Part shown: in pieces, positions 22,409-29,093 of the stretch | Numbering within the stretch: the stretch's first letter is position 1 | How the letters are laid out: each line of letters opens with the position of its first letter | DNA from: a virus | Strand: one strand, 5' to 3' | Virus record (IMG/VR): IMGVR_UViG_3300020195_001440 | Location: 1 to 35,259 of that record | Length of the DNA: 35,259 nucleotides | Notes under the pieces: model-generated | Databases searched by the model: none | What the model was told of the DNA's origin: nothing | What the model saw: the letters and a program-made list of their open reading frames with translations, nothing else | Program-made: the position numbers and the translations under genes

Positions 22409-22771
22409 ATGAAGACCAACCTCCGAAAACGCGATGTCCGGTTCTTCATCCAGGACGGCTGCCTCGTGCGGGTGGTGACCAGCGACGCCGCCGACGGTCG
22501 GAACTACAGCCATCGGTGCGAGAAGCAGACGTTCGAGGCGGTCGCCCACGCGATTGCCGAGACGCCCGCCCAAGGCGATGGCACCTCGCTCATGCTCCTG
22601 GCCCGCCAGGAGAACCTGCCCTACACCCAGGTGAACGTGACGCTGGAGTTTCTGAAGGAGCGCGGCATCGTGGACGTCCGGCACCGGCGCTGCTACCCCG
22701 GCACGCGCGAGGTCTACCTCGACGCGATGGTCGAGTGGCACGCGCTGGCTGAGAACGGGAAGCCCTCCTGA
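22409..22771 (+). CDS. Small plus-strand protein with winged-helix-like segment
   Basis: A 120-residue protein, last of the plus-strand operon. After a beta-rich start (VRFFIQDGCLVRVVTS), residues about 55-100 read TSLMLLARQENLPYTQVNVTLEFLKERGIVDVRHRR, with the rhythm of a winged helix-turn-helix (helix, recognition helix, wing). The ribosome binding site is within the previous gene's end (GAGGAGG). It ends two bases before the convergent HNH gene. The domain call is tentative. Confidence 0.55.
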   Translation: MKTNLRKRDVRFFIQDGCLVRVVTSDAADGRNYSHRCEKQTFEAVAHAIAETPAQGDGTSLMLLARQENLPYTQVNVTLEFLKERGIVDVRHRRCYPGTREVYLDAMVEWHALAENGKPS

Positions 22772-22794
22772 CATCACTTGCCCTCCCCGTTCTC
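22751..22794. terminator. Inverted repeat at the junction of convergent operons
   Basis: GAGAACGGG (22751-22759) and CCCGTTCTC (22786-22794) are perfect 9-base arms around a 26-base loop that contains both stop codons of the converging genes. The repeat has no T tract of its own, but would form a long hairpin in either transcript, and adjoins the terminator at 22796-22823. Confidence 0.4.
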
Positions 22795-23250
22795 TACCCC
22801 GGCCAACGCGGTCGGGGTTTTCTCCGGTGTGTCAGTTCCAATCGCTCTCCGCTGATTCGCGCGCCGGCGGCGTTTGTGCTGAGTGGCGAGGTCTTTCGCG
22901 CAACGCTTGCAGACGCCCATCACTCCTTTTCCACCTGCGTAAACGTAGAACTCGGTATCGATCGGCCGCATCCATTTGCAGCGACGGCAGCGCTTCCACC
23001 ACGCGCCGTTGAGGCGCAAACAACCGCTGTGGATTCGCTTGTGGACGAGCCGGGTCAGGATCGCCAGGTTCTCGATGCGGTTGTCGAGCTTGTTGCCGTT
23101 GATGTGGTGGATCTCCATGCCCTTCGGCACGGAGCCGTGGTGGACCTCCCAGACCAGCGTGTGCTCGAAGCGCTGACGCCGGTCCTTGCACATGATCCGC
23201 CGATAGCCGAACGGTGTAACGCTGCCCTTGGCGGCGGGATAGACTCTCAT
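22774..23250 (-). CDS. HNH endonuclease
   Basis: A 158-residue nuclease. The beta-beta-alpha metal motif spans residues 33-65 (VWEVHHGSVPKGMEIHHI, then NGNKLDNRIENLAIL), with the catalytic His in HHI and the Asn of NRIENL. Two CxxC pairs follow (88/91 and 114/117), which should hold a structural zinc. The protein ends in a basic tail. The start at 23250 overlaps the methyltransferase stop (ATGA), making a methyltransferase-nuclease pair; longer frames only shadow the methyltransferase. HNH proteins in phages act in packaging, as homing enzymes or as restriction enzymes; which applies here is not clear. Confidence 0.82.
   Translation of the reverse strand: MRVYPAAKGSVTPFGYRRIMCKDRRQRFEHTLVWEVHHGSVPKGMEIHHINGNKLDNRIENLAILTRLVHKRIHSGCLRLNGAWWKRCRRCKWMRPIDTEFYVYAGGKGVMGVCKRCAKDLATQHKRRRRANQRRAIGTDTPEKTPTALAGVENGEGK
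22796..22823 (+). terminator. Rho-independent terminator of the plus-strand operon
   Basis: ACCCCGGCC (22796-22804), loop AACGC, GGTCGGGGT (22810-22818) form a 9-pair stem with one G-T pair, followed directly by TTTTCT (22818-22823). This is a textbook terminator for the rightward genes. It is embedded in the last codons of the convergent HNH gene, whose C-terminal residues it encodes. Confidence 0.65.
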
Positions 23251-24626
23251 CGCATCGCCTCCTCTCGCGCACGCATGGGGATGGGAGACGTGCCCGTCCG
23301 CTGCAACACTGCCGGCTTGCCGGTGAAGCGCTGGTAGCGGTCGGCGATCAAATCCGCATACGGCGGGTCGAGCTCCATCAGGTAGGCGTTGCGCCCGGTC
23401 TGCTCGGCGGCGATCAGCGTGCTGCCGCTGCCGCCGAAGAGGTCCAGCACGTTCTCCCCCGCCAGCGACGAGTACTGGATGGCGCGGACCGCAAGCTCGA
23501 CACTCTTCTGAGTTAAATGTTCCATTTGTTGCGGCGGGATCTTCTTCACATGCCACAGGTCCGTGGCATTGTTCGGGCCGTAGAACTTGTGGGCAGCCCC
23601 TTCCTTCCAGCCGTAAAAACAAATTTCAAACGCGCCCATGAAGTCCTTGCGCGTCAGCACGGGATGCTGCTTGTCCCAGACGATCCCCTGGCTGAAGTAG
23701 AGGGCGTTCTTCTTCAGGAACGGAGGGTAGTTGCCCAGGTTGGCGTAGCCGCCCCAGATGTAGAACCCACGCCCATCCTCCAGCACCCGCGCCATGTTCC
23801 CGAACCAGGCATCGAGCATTAGGTCGAAGTCACCGTCGCTCACGAAGTCGTTGGCCAGCGGCCGGTCCTTGGGGCGCATCTGCTTGGTCGTCCCCTTGGC
23901 CTTGGTCTTGTCCCGGGCCAGGTCGAATCCCTGGTGGTGCATGCCCCGCGCATCGGCGCTGCCGGTCGCGCTGCGCTTGGCGGCGGTAAATGATGAGAGT
24001 CCGGCCGCGATGGCGTTGTTGCTGCGCGGCTCGACCTTCACGTTGTAGGGAGGGTCGGTATTGACCAGTTGGATGCGAGCGCCGTCCAGTAACCGATCCA
24101 CATCTTCCGGCTTACTGCTGTCGCCGCAGAGCAGACGGTGGTTGCCGAGAATCCAGAGGTCGCCGGGCTGCGTCGTCGCGGCATCCGGTGGCGCGGGGAT
24201 GTCATCCGGATCGGTCAGGCCCTGCTCGACGTCGCCCGACATGATCCGCTTGAGCTCCTCGTCGTCGAAGCCGAGCAGGCCGAGGTCGTAGTTCATCTCC
24301 TGCAGCGCCGACAACTCGATCGGCAGGAGTTCGTAATTCCACTCGGCAATCTCGTTGGTCGCGTTGTCGGCAATGCGGTACGCCTTCACCTGGGCCGGCG
24401 TGAGGTCGGTCGCCACATGCACTGGCACCTTGGCCAGGCCCAGCTTCTGCGCCGCCTTGAATCGCGTATGCCCGACGATGATGACGCCATCGGCGTCCAC
24501 GACGATGGGCTGGCGGAAGCCGTACTCCTTCAGCGACGCGGCCACGGCCTCCACCGCTTGGTCGTTTTGGCGCGGGTTGCCGGGGTAAGGTTTGATCTGG
24601 TCGATGGGTCGAAGCTCAATCTTCAT
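23247..24626 (-). CDS. ParB-like domain fused to a DNA methyltransferase
   Basis: A 459-residue protein. Residues 1 to about 95 are a ParB/Srx-type domain (IDQIKPYPGNPRQND, then IVVDADGVIIVGHTRFKAAQKLG). Residues about 155-445 are an amino-methyltransferase (N6-adenine or N4-cytosine): the catalytic DPPY at 191-194 precedes the SAM-binding FGGSGST at 397-403, the beta-class order, followed by MELDPPYADLIADRY. Such fusions are common in phages and protect phage DNA from restriction. The start at 24626 is preceded by AGGAG seven bases upstream. The frame stays open to an ATG at 25145, but that 173-codon extension has low-complexity, repeat-derived sequence. It overlaps the HNH gene by four bases. 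Confidence 0.9.
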   Translation of the reverse strand: MKIELRPIDQIKPYPGNPRQNDQAVEAVAASLKEYGFRQPIVVDADGVIIVGHTRFKAAQKLGLAKVPVHVATDLTPAQVKAYRIADNATNEIAEWNYELLPIELSALQEMNYDLGLLGFDDEELKRIMSGDVEQGLTDPDDIPAPPDAATTQPGDLWILGNHRLLCGDSSKPEDVDRLLDGARIQLVNTDPPYNVKVEPRSNNAIAAGLSSFTAAKRSATGSADARGMHHQGFDLARDKTKAKGTTKQMRPKDRPLANDFVSDGDFDLMLDAWFGNMARVLEDGRGFYIWGGYANLGNYPPFLKKNALYFSQGIVWDKQHPVLTRKDFMGAFEICFYGWKEGAAHKFYGPNNATDLWHVKKIPPQQMEHLTQKSVELAVRAIQYSSLAGENVLDLFGGSGSTLIAAEQTGRNAYLMELDPPYADLIADRYQRFTGKPAVLQRTGTSPIPMRAREEAMR

Positions 24627-25141
24627 GGGGTCTCCTGGAAGTTTTTTTGACGAAAGAAAGTCAGTTGGAATTGGCCGCTGTTCCCGCGGCCATCTCCGGC
24701 CGAGGATCGCCCGGGAGTACCTATGGCCGGGGGGGGGAGGGGGTCTGCCACTCTGGCAGAGGCGCCCGTTTGGCCCACGGCGGGCCGCTCTCGGGGTTGG
24801 GGTCGTTGGCCACCCCGCCGCGAACGACGCGACGTAGGCCAACGGGGGGCGAACGTGGCCTACCCACGCACCCCCTATGGGGGCGTTGGGGGCGGGTAGG
24901 CGTTGGCGTTTGGATGATGGGGTTGGGGTTGGCGCGGTCCTACCGTCGCACACCGTCGCGACGGTTCCCATTGCGCGCAAGACATTTCCGCGTGCGCACG
25001 CGCCCATGCGCCCGCGTAAGTGGGGGTGATCGCAGCGGTCTGCGACGGTACGCACGTAAGTGCTTGTGCCGTATGGCGTGGCTACCGTCGCAGTGCGGCA
25101 GAACATCGCTACGGTATCGCGGCGGTGTGCGGCGGTGGTGG
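24627..25141. other. Structured 515-base gap, possible replication origin or control region
   Basis: I see no convincing gene here. The gap contains repeats of TACCGTCGCA (see 24941-25116); a perfect 14-base palindrome ACCGTCGCGACGGT (24952-24965); two mutually exclusive stems, GTAGGCCA (24834-24841) with TGGCCTAC (24856-24863) and GCCTACCC (24858-24865) with GGGTAGGC (24894-24901); a direct repeat CGTAAGTG (25015-25022, 25055-25062); and runs of nine and five G (24729-24737, 24739-24743). Its place beside the primase-helicase gene fits an origin, as in P4-like elements. An attenuator before the methyltransferase gene is the other reading. Confidence 0.4.
24941..25116. repeat. Iteron-like repeats of TACCGTCGCA
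   Basis: Exact copies lie at 24941-24950 and 25083-25092 (plus orientation) and at 25041-25050 (inverted, TGCGACGGTA). Near copies are CACCGTCGCG at 24951-24960 and CGCTACGGTA at 25107-25116 (inverted, two mismatches). The spacing is irregular. Repeats in both orientations suggest binding sites for an initiator or regulator. Confidence 0.5.
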
Positions 25142-27547
25142 TCATGGCCTGGCCCCCTTGAGTTCCATGCCCTCGTAGAACGGCACGTCTCCGGCCCCGC
25201 GCCGGCGGATCACGCCGGGCACGGCAGCCGCCAGGTCGCGGCCGAACGTCTGCTTGTTGGTGATGGCGGTGCGGCCGTCCTGTTCGCACCACTGTTTCCA
25301 GGCGTTGTAGAGGTCGTCCACCCAAACCCGATGGCCCGAGGCGACGACGCAGCAGTCGCGCACGAAGGCCAGGACGGGCGAGGCGAGATCTTCCATCTCG
25401 CGCACCGCCTCGGTGACCGCTTTGGGTTGCACGAAATGCCCGCGAGCGCGCAGGCGTTTGAGCCCCTCAATCGCCCAGAGCAGGATGCCCGGCAATTCCT
25501 CCATCAACTGCGCCGTCAGCGCCACGTCCTCCTGGCCGTAGAAGCTGTGCGTCAGGCACAGGACGACGAAGCGCCCGGCCAGCGCGCCGCTGGCGTCGTT
25601 CATGCGCGGCAGTTCGTTGGTCAGGAACATGAAGCGGGTGGGCAACTTCATGGTCACGCTGCCCAGGAACTTCCGGTCCACGGTGAGGGTGTCCTCGCCG
25701 CTGATGCACAACAGGCGCTCGACGACCACGCCGACGTTTTCGCCGGTGAAGCGGGCGTCGGAGACAATGGCCACGGACTTGCCGATCAGGGGTTGGAGGC
25801 CGAAGGTGCCCGCCAGGCTGGAGGTGGTCGGGCCGACGACATTGCCCGCGCCCACCAGGCGGGTCAGGATGCGTCCGATGGTGCCCTTGCCCGAACGCTT
25901 GGGGCCGACGAGCAACAGCATCTTCTGCTGCGCGGTGTCGGCAACCAGGCTGTAGCCCATCCATTCCTGGAGCAGTTCCACGGATTCGAGGTCGTCGCCC
26001 CACAACTGCTCGACGAACTTGATCCACCGCTCCGGCGGATCGGCGTTGGCGTTGTAGTCGAAGTCCAAGGCGTTGATGTTGAACAGCGCCGGCGTCGGCG
26101 CGAGCATCGTGCCGCTGGGGATATGCAGGTTCCCGGATAGGCAGGGCAGCATCTCGCGAGGGTCGGGCCGGGCGGCAGCGCCTGCAAGCCAGGCCGGGGG
26201 CGTCACGCTGGCAGGCAGGTGGACGTGGGCACGCAGCGATTCGACGGCCGCTTTGATCGTGCCCGGATTCGACTCGAAGTCCACCAGTTCCAGCACGCCG
26301 GCCTGCTTGTTGAACACGTAACGCAGCGCCCCATGCAACCACGGCTGGAGTTTCTGGCGCAGCGCCTCCTCCTCGATCTCCACGTAGCGGTTGCCGCGCC
26401 AGGCCAGCAGGGTTCCGGCGTAGCTGTAGAGGGTTCGCCCTTCAGGATGATGATGAAACTCGGCGACGAACGCCTCGGCGGTGGGCAGCGTCTTCTTAGG
26501 CGACAGCACGAGCCGCTTGGTCTTGGGGTCGCGCGTGCCCAGCGCCACCAGACCCTCGTCGCCCTGATCAGGATCATCACCCTCGGCGGCAGCGGGGGCT
26601 GCGCGGGGGGCGGGAGCGGTGCGGCGGGGCTGATATTGGCCCGTCACCTGCGTCAGCGCCTTGTCGATGGTCATCTGCCCGTAGGTCTTGGCCCCATGCT
26701 TCTCGTCCCATTTGGGGCGGACGAGGCCCGACGTGCGGAACATGCGGTCGATCTGCGCGGCGTCCTTGGTGTAGAACGCCAGAGTGAACACGACCGACGA
26801 GTCGGCCTCGCTGGCGGAATTGAAATGGTTGTTCCATTGCCCCGCCCACAGCGCCGAGAACTTGGTCCCGCTCTTGCGGCTGCGCCGGGCCTTCTCCAGG
26901 ATTTGCTCGTCGGACAGCCCGCCGTTGACGGGCGCGGGGGCCGGATGAGGAGGCGCTGGCGGCGGTTGGGGCGGCGGCGCGGCTGCGCCGAAGACCTCGG
27001 CGTACAACTGGTCCAGTGCCGCCTGCCGGGATTCCACCTGCGCCGAGGCCGATTTGAGACGCCGCCCAGTGACGGTGAAGAACCGCCCCTGGTCGTACAT
27101 CTCGATCTCGCCGTCCTCGTAGGCCTTCCGGCACCGTTCCCCCGGCTTGGACGCCTCCAGAAAGACTTTCACGCCGCCGCCCGAGGGACTGATTTCGCAG
27201 TAACTGTCGAGGGCCGCGACCACGCGCTGGCCCCACGGCTTCATCTCGCCGGTCGCCGCGTCGATGCAATCATCCAGATCGACGCCGCAGAACGGATCAT
27301 CGGCCGCGAAGACGAACCCCACCCCCTCGTACTGGTTGTTCCCCTGCCAAGCGGCGACCGCATCGTCAAAGGCGTTCCATGTGCCGGGGTCGGTGGAATC
27401 AGCCATCGCCCCCGTCTTGGCGTCGAACGGGCACTTCGTCGGCTTCCCATCGCGCTCGATGTAACGCCAACAGACCCACTGCGGGCGTTGCCGGAGGCAG
27501 GCCGGGATGGTTTCCACGAGAGGTTGGAGCGACGGATCGGAAATCAT
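25142..27547 (-). CDS. Phage primase-helicase (AEP-type primase, NrS-1-like helix bundle, SF3/D5-like helicase)
   Basis: An 801-residue replication protein. Residues about 20-180 form a prim-pol-type domain with acidic pair DLD at 90-92 (FCGVDLDDC), SPSGGGVKVF at 120-129 and the GRFFTVTG strand at 154-161. After a Pro-rich linker, residues about 210-300 form the helix-bundle domain known from NrS-1-type polymerases (ILEKARRSRKSGTKFSALWAG). Residues about 460-770 are a D5/P4-type superfamily 3 helicase with Walker A GPKRSGKGT at 548-556, an acidic strand VAIVSDARF, and FLTNELPRM near 641. It should open the origin and prime synthesis. The start overlaps the upstream stop (ATGA). Its own TGA overlaps an ATG at 25145. 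Confidence 0.9.
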   Translation of the reverse strand: MISDPSLQPLVETIPACLRQRPQWVCWRYIERDGKPTKCPFDAKTGAMADSTDPGTWNAFDDAVAAWQGNNQYEGVGFVFAADDPFCGVDLDDCIDAATGEMKPWGQRVVAALDSYCEISPSGGGVKVFLEASKPGERCRKAYEDGEIEMYDQGRFFTVTGRRLKSASAQVESRQAALDQLYAEVFGAAAPPPQPPPAPPHPAPAPVNGGLSDEQILEKARRSRKSGTKFSALWAGQWNNHFNSASEADSSVVFTLAFYTKDAAQIDRMFRTSGLVRPKWDEKHGAKTYGQMTIDKALTQVTGQYQPRRTAPAPRAAPAAAEGDDPDQGDEGLVALGTRDPKTKRLVLSPKKTLPTAEAFVAEFHHHPEGRTLYSYAGTLLAWRGNRYVEIEEEALRQKLQPWLHGALRYVFNKQAGVLELVDFESNPGTIKAAVESLRAHVHLPASVTPPAWLAGAAARPDPREMLPCLSGNLHIPSGTMLAPTPALFNINALDFDYNANADPPERWIKFVEQLWGDDLESVELLQEWMGYSLVADTAQQKMLLLVGPKRSGKGTIGRILTRLVGAGNVVGPTTSSLAGTFGLQPLIGKSVAIVSDARFTGENVGVVVERLLCISGEDTLTVDRKFLGSVTMKLPTRFMFLTNELPRMNDASGALAGRFVVLCLTHSFYGQEDVALTAQLMEELPGILLWAIEGLKRLRARGHFVQPKAVTEAVREMEDLASPVLAFVRDCCVVASGHRVWVDDLYNAWKQWCEQDGRTAITNKQTFGRDLAAAVPGVIRRRGAGDVPFYEGMELKGARP

Positions 27548-27852
27548 GCAACGGCCCCCGCCGCGACCTTCCCCTTCGCCGGGAGGCCGGCGCGCTCCAT
27601 CCGCACGGCCTCCTCTCCGAACTCGCGGCGGACATATCCGGCAAAGATCAGCGCCAGGGCGCGACCGACTTCGCAGGCCGCGTCGATCATGCAGGTATGC
27701 GCGGCGCGGTCGATGGCGAACTTGGCGTCCATGCGGACGCGATCCTCCCCATGCAGGCTTTCGACGGCGAGGCGGGCCAGATGCAGCGTGCCCTCGACCT
27801 CCTCCATCGAGGCGGTCTTATCGAAGATGAATCGCACGAGAATCTCCGGCAT
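27544..27852 (-). CDS. Small early-operon protein, unknown
   Basis: A 102-residue, mostly helical protein between the sigma factor and the primase-helicase. It reads EILVRFIFDKTASMEEVEGTL near the start, and later CEVGRALALIFAGYVRREFGEEAV. I chose the ATG at 27852, which has an AGGAG site six bases upstream, over a GTG six codons earlier. It overlaps the primase ATG by four bases, so it is probably translated in step with it and may assist replication. I do not recognise a family. Confidence 0.6.
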   Translation of the reverse strand: MPEILVRFIFDKTASMEEVEGTLHLARLAVESLHGEDRVRMDAKFAIDRAAHTCMIDAACEVGRALALIFAGYVRREFGEEAVRMERAGLPAKGKVAAGAVA

Positions 27853-27892
27853 GACGATCTCCTGTTCCACGCGTCAAGCGTCTACTGCTTAC

Positions 27893-28450
27893 TTACCGGG
27901 AACGCGGGCGCGTTGGCTGTTCCTCGGGCGTGTGTGTTGAAAGCCCGGCCCCTTCCATGTGGTGCCGAATCGCCTCCATCCGTTGGCGCATCTGGCCTCG
28001 GGTCAGCCCCAGCATCCGGGCCACCTCCGAAGGACTGTTCTTCTCCAGCCGGATGGCGACCTGGCGAAGGTCTGGGGGCAGCGAGGCCACGGCGTTGCGA
28101 ACATCGAGACCGAGGTCCACAACATCGGCGTCGGTATGGCCGTCCAGCAGCAACCCCTCGGGAACCGCATCGAGCGACAGCGGGCGTTTGCGCCCACCGC
28201 GCTTCGCGGCGATGCGGTGTTCGAGGATGTTGGCGATCTTGTTGCGGACGATCCTGTCCACAAAGGTGCTGCGCGCCCCGCGGGCGGGATCGTGCCGCGC
28301 CATGCGCGTCGAGACGTGCATGGCCAGTTCCTGTTGGAGGTCGGGTTCATCGCTAGCGCTGAATCCGTAGCGCCCGATGAGCTTCCTGACCTTGTGCTTG
28401 ACGATCTCTGCGTCGGCGTCGGTAAACCGATGGTCCGCGTGGTTGCCCAC
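27893..28450 (-). CDS. Phage-encoded sigma-70 family (ECF-like) RNA polymerase sigma factor
   Basis: A 185-residue sigma factor with the two-domain layout of ECF sigma factors. Region 2 lies at about 30-85 (EPDLQQELAMHVSTRMARHDP, then STFVDRIVRNKIANILEHR). A basic linker follows. Region 4 lies at about 115-165 (VASLPPDLRQVAIRLEKN, SPSEVARMLGLTRGQMRQRM), whose last part is the -35-binding helix-turn-helix. It probably redirects host polymerase to phage promoters. The start is a GTG at 28450 with a strong GGAGGA site, but that site is buried in a hairpin (see 28455-28475). No anti-sigma gene is adjacent. Confidence 0.82.
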   Translation of the reverse strand: MGNHADHRFTDADAEIVKHKVRKLIGRYGFSASDEPDLQQELAMHVSTRMARHDPARGARSTFVDRIVRNKIANILEHRIAAKRGGRKRPLSLDAVPEGLLLDGHTDADVVDLGLDVRNAVASLPPDLRQVAIRLEKNSPSEVARMLGLTRGQMRQRMEAIRHHMEGAGLSTHTPEEQPTRPRSR

Positions 28451-28454
28451 GATG

Positions 28455-28475
28455 TCCTCCCCCGGCCGGGGAGGA
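28455..28475 (-). promoter_or_regulatory. Hairpin that covers the sigma factor ribosome binding site
   Basis: In the minus-strand transcript TCCTCCCC (28468-28475) pairs perfectly with GGGGAGGA (28455-28462) around a five-base loop. The 3' arm contains the GGAGGA ribosome binding site, which ends four bases before the GTG start. The fold would block translation unless opened by a ribosome, a protein or a temperature rise. The rest of the 165-base gap (28451-28615) has no gene that I can see. Confidence 0.55.
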
Positions 28476-28615
28476 GTGCGAGTGGGTGCGAACCGAGTTG
28501 GGGCACAGACAGGTCACGCGAGAGCGTTGCGGAGTCGCCTTGGTCGGCGGCACCCGCAACGCCTCCGCGCTTAGCGGCCGGTCATTTGCCTGGTGGTCAA
28601 ATTGTGATCGAGTAA

Positions 28616-28966
28616 CTATGCCGCCCGGTGGTCTTCCTCAATGTCGAGAGAAGCCCCGGGCAACCCATGGGCAACCTTTACCCTGACGCATGTGGCGTCA
28701 GGCATCCGCTCCAATTGTGCGAGCAGCGTGATGTGTTCACGCCGAAGTTCGAAGTCCGCATTGGCAAGCTCCGGCCGTGGGCCGTTGTCACCCCCGGTGA
28801 GCTTGATCGTGCGCGTGATGTGGTGGGGCCGATCCAAGTCCGGCTGGCCATCCCACACCTGGAAAGTGACGCTGCCGAATCCCACGACTTGGAGCAGACG
28901 CAGCAGCGCCTGACGTTTAGGCGTCTGGTCTCGGAAGCGGTCGTTCGGATAAGAAAATGGAACCAT
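28616..28966 (-). CDS. Early-operon leader gene, unknown
   Basis: A 116-residue protein at the head of the leftward early operon. It opens VPFSYPNDRFRDQTPKRQAL, has a central beta segment (VGFGSVTFQVWDGQPD), and further helices (LRREHITLLAQLERM). An AAAGGG stands about ten bases before the ATG and a large dyad lies just upstream. I recognise no family. First genes of early operons often encode regulators, but nothing in the sequence shows that here. Confidence 0.6.
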   Translation of the reverse strand: MVPFSYPNDRFRDQTPKRQALLRLLQVVGFGSVTFQVWDGQPDLDRPHHITRTIKLTGGDNGPRPELANADFELRREHITLLAQLERMPDATCVRVKVAHGLPGASLDIEEDHRAA

Positions 28967-28980
28967 AACGAGAACCCTTT

Positions 28981-29014
28981 CGTGCTGTGCATCGCGTAAT
29001 TGCGATGTGGCACG
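28981..29014. promoter_or_regulatory. Dyad symmetry in front of the early operon
   Basis: Outer arms CGTGC (28981-28985) and GCACG (29010-29014) and inner arms CATCGC (28990-28995) and GCGATG (29002-29007) around GTAATT form a nested inverted repeat 15 bases upstream of the first early gene. It could be an operator for a dimeric repressor or a leader hairpin. Confidence 0.45.
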
Positions 29015-29051
29015 GATTCTCGTTTGAGGGGCGGTGTACCTTCGTGGTCAG

Positions 29052-29093
29052 AGGTGGATAATGGTTGCGATCAAAGGTGGATAAAGGTGGACC
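29052..29093 (-). repeat. Direct repeats of TTATCCACCT upstream of the early operon
   Basis: Minus-strand TTATCCACCT occurs exactly at 29052-29061 and 29075-29084, with a shorter copy (GTCCACCT, 29085-29092) reaching the stop of the 1084-residue gene. Each full copy differs from the DnaA box TTATCCACA by one base in nine. They may be DnaA-type or repressor sites. This is the only region likely to hold the early promoter. Confidence 0.45.

Noticed and set aside
24647-27940. Two long plus-strand frames (497 and 573 codons) opposite the primase-helicase
   Set aside because: Both are shadows of the primase-helicase gene, with low-quality, Arg/Gly/Leu-rich translations. The minus strand has clear domains and motifs.
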